NCBI GenBank assembly: GCA_021234535.1
Contig: CM037838.1
Coordinates: 26,823,969 to 26,887,968, forward strand
Reading direction: 5' to 3'
Length of the DNA stretch: 64,000 nucleotides
Origin: Stichopus chloronotus
Lineage: Eukaryota > Echinodermata > Holothuroidea > Aspidochirotida > Stichopodidae
This document shows, one piece after another, positions 11,336 through 25,400 of the stretch (positions within the stretch are counted from its first letter, which is position 1; every line of letters begins with the position of its first letter). The notes under the pieces are model-generated. The model had not been told where the DNA came from. It saw only the letters and a list, made by a program, of their open reading frames with translations, and searched no databases. A program made the translations under genes and the position numbers.

Positions 11336-13200
11336 TTTTGGTTGAGCGATTATATTTGATAGCAATGCCATTTTCCATGCTTTTGGTAAGACAACTAAGG
11401 AACGAGATGTTTAGAGTACTGTACGTTTTGGCTTGGAATAACCGACTCGCGCATAATTATGATCATGACACGCTTCTTAGAACTGTTGCAAGACACCCAA
11501 AATGGCGGAGCGCTGATCTGGGAAGTAACAGAGCCATCTATTTATCTATTTCCATTTATTGGCAATAACGTGCGAAAACAGTCACGAGTAGTTTGGGACT
11601 TACAAGCCAAATGGTATAGTAGCAGATCTCATAACTGGAATTAATGGAACAAATGAATGGAACTTGCAATTTTAATGCTATTTGGTGATGACCCTCTTGC
11701 CTGGTAGCAAGATAAGTAGTGCACTGAGTGTATGATTTTCATTTTCTCTGACTGCGATAGTGCACCGGCCGTCTGCAAACTACCGCACTATGTTAGTACA
11801 TTGCAAGTACATTGCAGTCGTAAATATAGCTATAGTATGCTTTACGTACGTGCGCACACTGCACGCAAATAAATGGCTCTATAGGAAATTAAGGAACTCT
11901 GGAGATCTTTGACGGACACGGAATTTCTGCAGGGAATGCCTCGACGCGCACGCAACTTCAGCACACGTAAAGGTAAGCACGTCACCCATGGCTAGGTAGG
12001 TGTCTAGCTATGTCTAATCTGTGTATGGCGCTGCGCGTCACTAGCGTGTATGATTAAGAGAGACCATAATAACATGCGTGTGGAAGAAACGAGGGATTAT
12101 AATTCCATGGATTGCCCTCTGGTTTTAATTTTAAATATACTTAAGTTGCACATAATATTTTATAATTAAAAACATTTTTTTGTTACAAATATATTTTGCT
12201 AACGTAAATTAAAAAAAAAATGATTCAAAAGCTACTTTTAATTTGTAAATAAATATCTATACATTTGTTGCGAAGATATTTTCAATTTGACCCCTGACCC
12301 TCAACTGTTCATTATACCCTCTAATTGTTGAGAAGCACATCGTCTTCACTGGCGCTCTTGAAGATGAACTGTTGACACATCTCTGCATCTGTTCTTCTAA
12401 TATGTAAATCTGTGTCACCGACTATACCGCTTCTGTTTCTCGTTCTCTTTCGTCAACGTCATGTAAATTATCTTAAGCATCTTTGATCATCGAACTTGAT
12501 TTTACCTAATCAGCCTTATGCCAGTCGAATCATCAGTAAATAAAAGAAGCTAAAAGTAATTCTGATCATCAAATCGATCTGTATGGCCTTCTATTTCCGT
12601 TCTCGTCGTCTCTGTCTCCCTCTCTCTATCCGTAGCGGGAAGATTTTTTCTGCCTGTGTATCGTTAACGCCCAGGTACTCCATGCAAGACTGGACCACAA
12701 ACGAAACTCACTACATAACAATATTCCCCTTCCTCGCGCACATATGTAGACGATCGTCTAACTTCTACATAGTCAGTCTCTATAACGGAGATTAAGAATT
12801 TAATCAACAAAATTGCAAAAGAAATATTACCTTATTTTAAAGAGTACTTTCATATATTTTACCTGTGGTAAATACTAGCGTATTTCTCTCCTAAACTAAT
12901 GACACGTGTATTAGGAAAAGTAATTGTGACGTCACTCATTGATGCAGAGGTTAACATCACCCCTTGGAAGCGTGATTACTTTACAAACTCTGTAAAATTT
13001 TCAATCTCTCTAACTACTGATATTTATTAGTCACGGGTAATAAGTGTTGGAACGTCGATAACGGAATGTTCATTTGTATCAAGTTTGAACTATATAACAC
13101 AAACGCAAGAAGATAATTGCACTCCATAAAACGGATAAGATTCAAAACAAAACGTCTTTGAAGTCAGATTAACTGCAAGACTTGTGAAGTCTTCAGTTGT
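11336..13200. other. Intergenic, upstream of gene A
   Basis: ORFs are short and unrecognised. AT-rich degenerate sequence at about 12120-12260 resembles that at 10440-10570. No additional exon of gene A is evident. Confidence 0.5.
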
Positions 13201-13230
13201 TGCAATATTATTCAACGCAAGTCGTCTAAC

Positions 13231-13385
13231 CCAGTTGTCTGCTTGTATGCACCGACCACGTTTAACTACAAGAAGGGAAAGGTGAACCTAGGTCGTCAAA
13301 GTCATACGCTCTTTGGCCTTTCAACACATCCAAAAGACAACTAAATCGAACAGTTATTTTGCGGAACTATGGACGAGAAGACGTC
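13231..13385 (+). promoter_or_regulatory. Conserved 5' flank / 5' UTR of Rac-like gene A
   Basis: Blocks here recur in the same order upstream of paralog B on the other strand: GTTGTCTGCTTGTATGC (about 13234-13250) against GTTGTCTGCTCGATTGC; GGGAAAGGTGAAC (13275-13287) against AGGAAAGGTGAAC; and AGACAACT...GAACAGTT...GCGGAACTA just before the ATG. Conservation in order and spacing supports a promoter or 5' UTR role. No clear TATA box was found. Confidence 0.55.
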
Positions 13386-13398
13386 ATGGAAGGTATAA
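13369..13398 (+). CDS. Overlapping upstream ORF in the gene A leader
   Basis: A nine-codon ORF (ATG at 13369, TAA at 13396-13398) starts 17 nt before the gene A start and overlaps it in another frame. Translation initiated here could reduce use of the main ATG. At the equivalent place gene B reads CTAGACC instead of CTATGGA, so the upstream ATG is absent there. Use of this ATG in vivo is unproven. Confidence 0.35.
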   Translation: MDEKTSWKV

Positions 13399-13429
13399 CA
13401 GTGATTAAATGTGTAACAGTTGGTGATAG
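13386..13429 (+). CDS. Gene A exon 1
   Basis: Encodes [14 protein letters not shown] plus two bases (AG) of the Ser15 codon, followed by donor GTGAGT. The start was chosen because it aligns with the first beta strand of Rac (IKCVVVGD) and with paralog B. Confidence 0.85.
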
Positions 13430-16400
13430 GTGAGTCTCAAATTAACAACCTTGTACCCATGCCTATAGATTGGCCAATTTATATCGTCCATACATTTCAC
13501 AATAACAGGTCAAACTAATTAAGTCAGAATGAAGAGTGGTACATAGTTCCAGGTTGTCCGCAAACCGACTCCCATCCCTACATTCTAAAATACAAGTATG
13601 GATTCTGAACTTGGATATTAATTTGTTTTCTCATTAAGTCATTATTGAAGTTGTAATTATAAACCTATGACGAACAGCTTTTGATCTCTTTTAGCAAAAC
13701 TCTGTTGACAAGAGCGTAGCATCCTACCATTTAAAAAAAAAGAATTCTTATACTTCAGTCCAAACACTTTGGAAGTTACTTAGCCTATAAAGATATCAAA
13801 TCAAATATGGGGGGAATATTTTTAAAATTGTTGGGGTGTATGTGTGTAGCGGAGGAGATGGGTCAGGCTTGGTGTGGATATAGGTGGGAGGGATTAGATG
13901 TGTGGTATGTGGTGTAGCATATCTTTTTTTCCTCCGCAAACTAAATTACGCATATTTTTTTAACGTATCCACCCGTCGGACTGAAGTGCTCTTAATATAT
14001 ATGTTGAACGTTAAAAGTTCGCTAAGATCATTTACCGGGACGCGAATTTACAATAACTGAGTAGAGTATTACACTTAAATATAAATAGGCTAAAATTAAT
14101 TATGCTAATGAAATTATGTAAACAATTACTAACAGATTAGTACGTATTTGGAGAATTTGTGACCGACAATTTGAAAAAATATAGCCCAGAATAATTTGCC
14201 AAGGCAATCAGCATACTCTTGGTAGCTATTTGAACATGTGTAATACATCAAAAACTTCTAAGCAAATATATTTCAGAAGAATTTACTTTTTTTTTCAAAA
14301 GTCATCAGTTTCATCGTTAATAAATTTTCCAATGTTTTCTCGTACGAGATGTGAGAAATACGAGAAATAACATAAGAAGATGGTTTGACAAGAAATCAGT
14401 TATCCCGTTACATCTTTACCTCATATTGCCATTACAATGTGCTACTGTTACCGGTTTTCGGTGCTATACCACACACATTTACCAGAACCTATACGGACAT
14501 TACCTGAGTATTTTATCATAATTATTCCATGGCTGTAGGTCTTGCATGTTTTTATAGGCTATTGATAAAATTCTTGGAATCTATAACTTACAGACTGGAC
14601 AGCTTTGTTAAATTCTATTGTAGCTACCATTCTAATGTTATTCATTAATCTGCTTTTATTTCCCTCTTATTTTGACCAATCCTTATTTCAAATTGGATAA
14701 TGACAAATAAGTTGCTCATTCTCCTTAGTAGTACAGAGGATATGATGGTTGACTGAGCATCAGTCACATAAGTACAAACTTAGCCTGTATGCCAACCAGT
14801 TGAGATTATTTCGTGCGCTATTTGACCGCACTTTCCTGTCCTCCCATGATAAAAACATGGGTAAACACATTCACACTGCCCCTTCTGACAATACAATTGA
14901 TGCGAAGCGACACATGAAAGCAAAGAGGGCCAATGACAAACTTGTTCCAATTGGGTGCAATACATTTAACAGAAGACAGAAAATACCCTATTTCGAGCAT
15001 CCTGATTACAAAATGTCTGTTATTAGTTTTTCCCGAGGACTTTCGCATTAAACCACACAGATCCAGAGGAATTCCAATCCAGAACAACTCATGGACATGG
15101 TTATTACATGAAGTGTATCCTAAAATTTTGAAGGGGATATATAATTTACAATTATTTCTGTCAAATTTATACAAACTCCTTTTCGTAGAGAAGAAATAAC
15201 CCAGAAAATTCTCGTAGAGTCCACATGTAAGGAGATCTCATGCCAGTTCTAATAGTTTCTCAAACTATTAACCCATAGGATTCCATACAGCTCGCAGACC
15301 AGATCGTGGCAGTTTCATGATATCTCAAACAAGTTCTCACAAGATCTCTTACATTTGTCGTAAGATCTCATGCAGTTCCCGTAGGATTGCATACAATTCT
15401 CGTGGAATCTCTCACGGGATTTCATAAAATTCTCATGAGATTTCATACAGTTCTCAAGAGATCTCATATAGCTCTCATGAGACTACAAACAATTCTCACA
15501 AGCAAGATTTCATACAGTTTTCAGGAGATCTCATGTAGTTCTCATGAGATCTCATGTAGTTCTCATGAGATCTCATATAGTTCTAATGAGATCTCATATA
15601 GTTCTCATGAGATCTCATACAGCTCTCATGAGATCTCATACAGCTCTCATGAGATCTCATATAAACCTCACGGGATTTCATACAATTCTTATGAGATTTC
15701 ATACAGTTCTCTAGAGATCTCATACAGCATGAGACTACACACAATCCTCACAATATTTCACATAGTTTTCAGGAGATCTCATGTAGTTCTCATGAGATCT
15801 CATACAATCGTTACAAGAGTCATACAATTCGCATGAGATCTCATGAGAATTGTATGAGGAATTTCAAAAGGGGCTTCGTAGGGTTGCGAATGAAAATTAT
15901 CACAGCGGGAATAGTGAAACATTGTGACAAAATTCAGAAATGTGAGCACAAGAGCAACGAAATGGAAGAATGTAGCCTAACAATAGCCTTTCGAGATGCT
16001 TGTGCAGATTTAATTGGCTTCGGACACTAACTAGTTGATCACATGTTTGACAACAGTAAGGTAAATTACACAATCGTAAATATAGATGTTCAGTTTTCAT
16101 ATCGCCCTTATGTGACCAGGCATTAAAACGCTTTAAAACCAAAAAAAAAAATAACGTTTCAAACACAAAAGATAAATTTCGGCCGGTTTACTTGCTCACG
16201 CCTGCATGCAAGAATATGGCCTAGTGAACACACTTAATTATCTAGTCATGCAATCATAAATTCATCCAAATGCATGCATTTAATTAATATAAATATACAA
16301 TTTAAGTGAGGATTGGTTACGGTCATTCTCCACAGTGTATGCTTGTTTGAATAAACCGTAACGAAAGGCTAAACCTAGCAAAACAGGAATTAACTGAAGA

Positions 16401-19400
16401 GCCATGGTCTTGACCAAAAATTCTCTTTTACTTCTTACTACTTTATTATAACCTTTCTACTACCATATGAAATGGAAGAAATAAAATCCTTGCGATAATT
16501 ATGTTAATTGTGTCACTTTTTCTTCTTTATTTTAATTTATGATTATCGATTTTCTACAGTGCCGTGGGGAAATCGTGCCTTCTCGTCAGTTACATCACGA
16601 ATGCATTCATTGGAGAACATGTCCCAACTCTGTAAGTCATTAGACCAATTAACATTCCTCTCGAATTTCCAGTAGTCGTCCGGTCATTGCAATACTCAGT
16701 ATTTGTAGGCGCATTTGTGAGTTTCTGGATCTACGTTCACCGGTGTTTCGACGTCGATTTTTGATAGTCGTGCATTCAATTTTCTTCACTCGCTGAAGTA
16801 ATAAATATTGCATCCTGATGGGCCTAATATTTGTATCGTTCCTTGTTTCTTGAAAAATTGAAGTGTAAGTTTTAACAAGATAACAAAAACAATGCCTTCA
16901 CTTTCTTCTTTATTATATTTTCTGCCTCGAATTTTTCCTGTAACGTATGGGCGTGGCGTTTTCAATAGCTTTGCTATTGATCTTATTGTTTAATAATTAG
17001 TTGACTTAAATGATTTTGTTCCGTGAATGATTTTAAACTGGAACCGACGAATAAAGAAAAGGAATTCATTTGGGTCAACTACAAAGTTTATCTTCACTCG
17101 TTTTAGTAGACCTTAAAGTATTAACAGTCATTAAATTGTCCTGTCCATCTCAATAACAATTCGCTAGGTTACTTCATGGTTTCATGGACGAAAAATATAC
17201 TGAATGTGGCTACTCACGAGGTTTTCATAACCACTGAACTGAATGAGAGTTTTTGTGTCGAAAGACCTTGTTAGAAACACGAGAAGTGCAAAAAGGCAAA
17301 ATCAAACCCAACATTCAAAGCAGTATTTGACAACTGAGGAAGCATCCACTGATAAAATCGTAATGTTAAAATGTCAAAACGGTAAAAAGTCATACTCATT
17401 ACGTTAAGTTTTCTTGTTGGTGGAGAAATCCTATAAATCAGAATCCGTGACTCTTTGAGACCCCATCGAATTGTGCTTTTATTCCAACCGTAAAAAGGCC
17501 GATGTTTAGGATTTACAAATACCAATATGTTTGGATTCATAATATTTTAAATGATGCACATGAATATTTGTGGTGATTTTTAGTATTGATTCATTTTTGT
17601 CAGGGACGCACCACACTTTGACCTGTCACCGATCATGAAGTTTCAAACAACTTAAATTACTGGATTACTGGATATCTATCTAATAAAGGGTTTCTATCCT
17701 CTTGCATTGCGCAAACTCGGGAGATCTAAGCAAAACTAAGAGTAGCATTCCACACGATTATATTCTTGAGACCAATGTCGCCGAATGGCGACAGAAAAGA
17801 AATCAAATAAAAATGTATAGACGCAGAGCTTATATGGAACGAGAGTGTTGTTTTTCTCGTTCAGAGTTTAGGCTCAGAGTTAGTACAAACTCTTTATGGT
17901 TAGGCTAAAAATGATTACAATGTACAGTTAACTAAAGCTTAACAATTAGATTTAATAATGTGATACAACGAGTTAATGTGAAGTAACAGTGACAAACGAG
18001 TGGAAACACAGTCTCTAATCAAAATCTATTTTTTAGGCCTCGAACCGCCAGGTTAACGATAGACAGTACCGTACCACATCAGATGGTTAGGCTTCGCATC
18101 GTTGAATAAGCAGTAAAATGCAATGAAGATGACACAGTTGGGACGAGAGTAACGTTGGAGAAACGTAGGTTGTGTCAATAGAAAGAGGAGAGGTCTTCGG
18201 ATCAATGGAGTAAGATCAATCCTTTACGGAGAGCCAGCACAGTCATACATGACATAAAGACTTCTGGGATATTCTCCAAACTCAGAAATGCTGAGTGACA
18301 TCACTTGAGAGATTTCGAAGGCGTGTTACATCGCAAGTTCTGTAAGGCGTCCAAAACTTCTAGTCATTGCCCATTGCTCAATCTGGACCAAGACCACTAT
18401 ATGGAATGCCAAGATGTAAACTTACCATACAGTGATTACATTTTAGTTATTACCCTATCACCAGTCTGTTCATTTTCTAATAATTTGAGATTGAGTTTCT
18501 AATGATAATTTTACAGAAATGGTTTTTGTCTACGATGTCATCACTTACCTGGTTAGCTGATCGCACCAGTATTTATTCAGTGATGCTAACCTACATCGCC
18601 TTGTGGATATAGTAAACTAATTATGTGCTCAATGGAAATGCTCTCTGTGCAATTAACAGTCCAAATGAAAATTGCATTGTGTATTTATTGTTATCATTTG
18701 GTCACCTTCTTACTGTGTGTGTTAAGTGTAAACAACGGCAATGAATTAAGCAAGAAGCAAGAAGTCGGAGGGGGATCTGACAACTACATACAGTAAACAA
18801 TGGCATGAAAATAAGCAATCATTGCAAGGGAGTTTCTTAAACATTTTTATTTTAATTTTCCAAGTGATTTTTTTTAAAAATGTATATGTTACTTTGTATT
18901 TTAACAGTTTTGACACCGCAGGGTTCCCGCCAGAGCATTTTTACTGTATCATGGGCTGGGGTTCGAATTTTGGTGTTTTCCTTGTCGATTTAAAAATAGT
19001 GTTTGATAAATAGGAAGCCCAGTGTGGGAGCAGTTCTGGAAATTAACTACCATTAACAACTTGAGTTTATCCTGTCAAGGCTCACATTGTACACCAATGT
19101 TTAGGTGAAAGCCATTCAACTGAAAGAAAATGTTAAAGTACTTCGAACGTAGATCGTTACGTTACTAAAATTGACACCGCCAACGTTCTTTACAGCCTGA
19201 GCCTGCTACTGACACAACATGTCTCCACGGAGAGAGTTAATACCAGGCATCTCAAAGCTTTTCATCTTAGTATTTCCTATGCAAAATACCATTTTATTAC
19301 AGAAGCAAACCATGTAGCTATAGCAGGGACTATAATAATGTATCATAAATACAAAACACCTGAAAGAGACAGAGGCAATGGGAAGGACTCTTCCACTTTT

Positions 19401-22400
19401 CTAGTCTAGTCCCTGTGAGAGTACTACATTAAAACCACAGGCAATCGTACAGCTGAACGTGAAAGAATGTTGCAACGAACTGTTGTGGATTTTTTTTCTG
19501 TTATTTCAAAAGGCATTTCCGACTTTAAAAGAGGTCTTATTATTAATCTGTTCAAACGATATAGATACGAAAATTGTACTGTCAAAGTGAGCGTGGCTGG
19601 AAAACCAGTATTGCTTGACTTATGGGATGCAGCAGGGCAGGGAACATTTGACCGAGTCAGGCTTTTACCATTCCTGAACACGGTAAGTGGTTACACGCAT
19701 GGTATTTATTACAATATCGATACCAATACTGAGAAACGTTTGCCCTCCAAGAACATTGGACGGAAATTAAAATTTTTGTTCTTTATTTCAGTTTTGTAAA
19801 CATGATATTGAAACAAGTAGCTACGTGCACAGATGTAATGCATTGGACAATGTGACAGCAAAATGCTCAGTGAAATTCTCTTACATTTGTAGCAAAAACA
19901 ACTGTATCAAAGAAACAGAATAATAATAATATCGAGTCCGGACTTAAAATCCACCTTTTTGGACTCGGACTGGAACTATACTGTAGAGAACTATACTGCA
20001 TGAGAAAGAGAATCTTGATACCTGTACCATAAAAAAGATTTTAGTTTTAGTAGGATTGCTCAGTTTCTTTATCATCAGCTTCGCAATCTTTGATATGTGG
20101 TATTAAATTATGGCAGAAAACAATTGCATGCATGTGTATACAAGAATATTATAGAAGCATTCTTGTAATTTATTTTATTTCTTTTACTTCACTTTATTGT
20201 ACTTTATATATTATGCATGACGAGAACAACCTGTTCCTGAATGTGAATATAACCAAAAATTAATCACCCACTTTAGATATCCCCCCCCCCCCCCAACAAA
20301 CAAAGGAGAAAACCGCCAAATTCCATTTCATTATTAAGGGTTTTGTTGTGGATCAGGTTCTTGAGCTGAAATTAGTAGAACTATCATAAGCAAATATCGT
20401 AAGCATATTTCTTACGGTGACTTGAAAATCTTGCAAGATGTACCCATTTTACCGGCTGTATTTTTGTCGTACCATCACAGAGAGTATTCCAATGACTAAC
20501 ATATTAGTTTGATTGGAAGTGAAACTTAAAACAACTAAAAAAAATAACTTAAAAAAAAAGACAACAATGATTAAACTAGAATCAGTAACAAGGGACGCTT
20601 ATAGCAGATCATAAGTACAAATCTACCATCCCTATAAGTTCGCTTTACGAAGACCGCACAATAAAACGAATTGAATGTATTCTGAAGGAGGCTTCTCATC
20701 CATAATCTTGATATTTGGGGCTCCAACCTTCAGACAAGAGACTGAGAGAGTTTTAACGGTTCGAAAAGATTTACAAACGATTTTTATCCTTCTGCCATGA
20801 AATTATTCAATGCCCGCCATACGCGTCTCCAAACATAGTTTTTCATATGCTATTCTATTCTACTCAGTGCAATCATGTACCACTCATATTGTATTTGTTC
20901 GTTTTCATATATGGATCATTTCTCTTATACTGGTGTCTTATATTTGGTGTAAATTTTACTCATGCAGCCATCAAGCCGGTTGCACCCTTTTATACACTTT
21001 TAATGTCTATTGTATTTGTATGTAGAATATTGTTTGATACCTTTGGGCTTGTTGTTTTACGTTCACCCAGTTTCCAATTATATATCATATCTTTCACAAT
21101 TGGGTGAACAACTATCCTCTTCTATCCCTATATATTACAGTATGTTCAGGAGTAATAATTTGATCAAAATCAATGCACTCTTAGATTCTGATTCTATTTT
21201 ACCAACTATTTTGCCTAATTACTTCACTGTTATTGATTAAAGATTTCACAGTAAAATAAATTTAGAAAGTCAAAAATTATATCCAGAATAGTATTCTCAT
21301 GTGTATGTTATGAACATGAAGAGGTACGATGAGGTAAGATGAGGTACGATGAGGTAAAACCAGTCTGTATGTTAGATGAGAATGTGGCGCAGGGCCCCGA
21401 ATGTATTATCAATGTGACTACTTCGGTATGTTGTGCTGTATAACTTGTGGCATATAAAGACGGCAACTGCTATGCGAATATACCACTAATTACCTGTCCA
21501 AGTGTCTGATTGTTGACATAGTGTAAGTGACATTATGCAGAATCACCCTCGTAGAAATGTGATCACCGAGATCCAATGATATGAAATATTTCTGCAGAGA
21601 GCATATTGCAATTACCTTTTGACTTTTATCTTCATCCATCCATATTTGACATGAGATTCCATTCATTTGTTTGGTCAGTGTGAAGTAGCATAGGCTGAGC
21701 TTAGTGCATTAATTAACCATCCACAGCAAATATTATATTCTTTCGCAAATTCGGACTTGGACTCGATAACACTGGTCTCGGACTTGGACTCGGGAACGAT
21801 CCCATCGACTTGGGACTCGGAATTGAACTCATGGACTTGGACTAGTAATTGGAATCGAGGTTGTTGGACTCGACTACAGTCCTGACCAGGGAACTCAGAC
21901 GAAATTTCTTTTCGTTTAGTATTTAAAGTCCTGCAATCCAAAAATGGCGCTGGGAGGAGAGTTTCTAAGAATATGGCCTGCAATAGGAAATGGATAACTG
22001 ATAATTTGTATAATTTGGATAACGATGATTACTATTACGAAAATGGAAAGATCCCCCCCCCCCCCAAAAATGGATGTCATATCATGGACTATATTGGTGG
22101 GGATAGGGGAATGACGTGAGCTAGGTTTAATGAAGATTATATTAACACTGCTGTAGTGGTTCTAAAGGTTATAACTGAAATCTCACATTGAGAAACAACC
22201 ATTATTTTATCGCAATTTAAAGTGGTGGATAAAGAGGAGACCTATTTAATATTCCCGACGATCCAGTGACTGTCGCTGAAATTCAGTGCATGTGATTTCC
22301 GTCGGAACTGCGAGAATCGACATATCGCAGGAAATTTTGTATGAAAGCGGGATTTAAATCAACAACCACTCCTCTACAAGGTCTTTCATCGACGCTCATT

Positions 22401-25400
22401 TAAATTTATATCAAGGGATGTCAAAGAGCATTTATCAAGGAAGCTGTTTTCCAAACCAAGCCCCTGTAATGTCGATACTTAGAGAGAAATACACTTTACG
22501 GAACGTAAGAATGGCAATAAACTGTCGAAACTACTGTTCACGGGTCTGGCGTTCACGTGAAGTAGGGCAAAACTTGTTTTTTTTTTTTAATCATGATTCA
22601 ATTGAGAAATCAATGACAAAAAAAAATCGTAATTATGATACTTGCAGGAGTTTGGATGATTGTTTGGATGAGACTAAATATCGGGATCGACAGAACCGAG
22701 GGGATAATTACCGTAATTGTTAGCGATGTACCCGTAGTGAGCTCTTCAAGGTAAATATCCTATTATAATCAAAAGTTAATTAGCTTTAAAGCTATTGTGC
22801 TGATTGTAGTGCAGCAGTCACAGTAATTGCACTCACAAAAATTGGGAACTGAGAGAATTTCACGAGAAGTTACGCTTGAATCATGGAATCTATTCAATAT
22901 CCAATTATCGAAGAGAAATGGGAGAACGAGAGGCAGAAAGAAACGTAACGAAGCAAAGTACAGAACCTTAAGATGAGGTCAAACGAGGACGAGATGTTAT
23001 GGCACCTACATTTCACACTGACTGAAGAAATTCATTAAATGTGTCTGTAAATCCAATCAAACGTGAGGTCAGAGCTAAGCAGGTTACTTAATACGTGACA
23101 TCAGCAAAACTGGACAAGGATGCGACAGAAACCTAAAATGGGAAGGGGGGGGGGGGACATAGAATAAAGTTCTCTTCTATATGTTCTGCAATAAGGATTT
23201 TTCCAGGTCTTTAATTGTGAGATTTTTGTGAGCATGGTTGTTAATAACGAAGATCTGCCCTGAAGAGTCCAAGACCTTGTGACCTTTCCATGCTTATCGA
23301 TATGCCGCAAGTTTGGGCTGTCAGGTCCTCATTTATGAAAAGTCTGCTCTGATTGGGGGCACTGGTTTGATGTAGTCATCCCTGGCGTTGTGTGCGATAG
23401 GGTTTTGTTATGTTATGTTCGGTGAAGTATCTGCTCTAGGAAGATTCGGAGTGATCTGTTGAGTTTGTCCGGAGGCAAGGTGATGTTTGGTTTCTTTCTG
23501 TCCAGTATCACGACCAAATCGTCTGCAGCTCCCTCAGGAGATTCGAGCACGCCATTAACAGTTCCACTTGGAACTCAGCGTTCATGATGGTCCTCAACTG
23601 AGACGCCCTGAGACCAGGTCCCTTCTTGTTAACTTTAATCTGCTCTCAGTGCGCCGTACATCCTGGTTTTGCTTCTGCAACCGTAACTTTAGTTTTGCAG
23701 AAAACTATGATAAATTTAGCACCCTCAAGATCTACAATTCACCATGTCAAAGTGGAAAGTTTGAAGCCATTTTGGAATTTCATGAAAACAAAAAGTCAAT
23801 GACACGTTAGTATCTCTACCCTACACAACAAGTTTTACAGTTTCCTTTGCTTACTGTAAGGCCCTAGCATTGAAACATCACCTCTGCTTAGTGTTCACTA
23901 GCGGGAGTCATTTAGGGTTTGCGATGCTAGGCAATTCGCCTCATCTGTGCGAATATTGTAGGCCTATGTACGTGCATGCAGGTTAGTCAAACCTTCATGA
24001 TCTGATTCAGATAAGAAAAAAATGTAAAACGACATTTGTTATTGGTTTATTATCTCTCACAAAGGATCGAAAAGGTCTTACAGTTTGAGTCAAAATGGCC
24101 TCAACTAACCAGTTGCCGCAACCATCTCTATAAAGGAACCCTATAAGGACCATCAAAGCGGAGCGCCACATCGGTTGGCGCAGAGCGTAAAACAAAAGTT
24201 TGGGTTTTCAAACTAACCAGACGGACGAGAACGGTTCTTCCTGGGTGTCATAACCTGCATGTGTAGAAGGATCTCATGTTTGCATTACTCAAGTTAATGG
24301 GAGCAAAAGTAAGTCTATAAAAAATACTAATACATATCAGATGGGTTGAGCTGAAAGTGCAAGGATCATAAATTATGCATCCTCTTTCATATGTTCTTGG
24401 AGGACAGGGCCAATAGTTGGGTGGGGATCAATACAACTTTTGTCCCACACTTTTTTTCATTGAGCAGTGGAGTAACAGATTTGCAGGGTTTCACGGGACT
24501 CGAAGTGCGCCGCTATGTTGTAGCTGGATTTGTTTTGCTAGATGTGTACAGAACATTAGACATGGATGAAGGGAAATCAACATGTGTGATACAGTGGCGG
24601 TGATACGGAAAACAGTATGCCCCTGTTGCATTGGCGCAGCCAGAATTTTGACTAGGGGTTAACTGAGAATTGCTTGAAGGATCTACGAGGGCCCAGATTC
24701 CTTTTAGTGGAGTGTACCGTACCAAGGAAAAAATACATAAAAATCAGGAAACTGCCTACAAAACGCTGGTCTGCTTTGTTAAAGCTGAAACACTGTGGGC
24801 GATCTACAGGGAGTCATACCATAACCAGAAGATACAAATGCAGTGTAGTTTGGATGGTTCAGTTATGGGCGTATGAATTTGACATATACCGAGAGGACGT
24901 GTAACACACTTGGTGTTTGTAATCTGCAATCATTTCTTGCGTCATCGTGATTACAATGGAACAACAATATTTCATCCACAATAGCATCTATTAACGTAAG
25001 ACTCGATGACCAATAGGCATCGTTACTCAACAGAGCACACCTGCATGCATGCATAAAAAAAAATAAGAGGTACGTTGAAGCTTCCTTGTCTTGACAGTCT
25101 TTGCGTACATGGTTATGTTTACAAATCGACCCGTTGGCCTCCAACAAATATAATAGGCATTTGCCCTCAATATCGTATTTGCCACTACACCTGCATAACA
25201 AATATGATATCAGTACATGCTTCGCAGGCTTCTTGAGATTACAAGGGACTTACAGACTATTTGACGCATGTTGACCCCAAATGACCTTTGACTTCTGCCG
25301 GAAACAACCGGATCCTCCAACCAGCAAATGAACATATCACTTGCTCAAGTCCCTCAATCTTGAGATATCGTGTGTACAAGGTTTTCGCTATTTGACCCCT

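Noticed and set aside
14749..15199. Overlapping ORFs of 100 and 88 codons in gene A intron 1
   Set aside because: No recognisable domain. The first needs a non-ATG start and nothing flanks them as exon borders.
15387..15836. 149-codon ORF with seven-residue repeats
   Set aside because: It is the in-frame reading of a 21-bp minisatellite in an intron. Its composition follows the DNA repeat and no splice sites or homologous protein support it.
19532..19564. Alternative in-frame acceptor for gene A exon 3
   Set aside because: It would insert 11 residues between PTL and YEN that neither Rac proteins nor paralog B have.
20810..21240. Hydrophobic ORFs resembling membrane proteins
   Set aside because: T-rich AT sequence yields hydrophobic codons in several overlapping frames at once, which indicates composition rather than selection.
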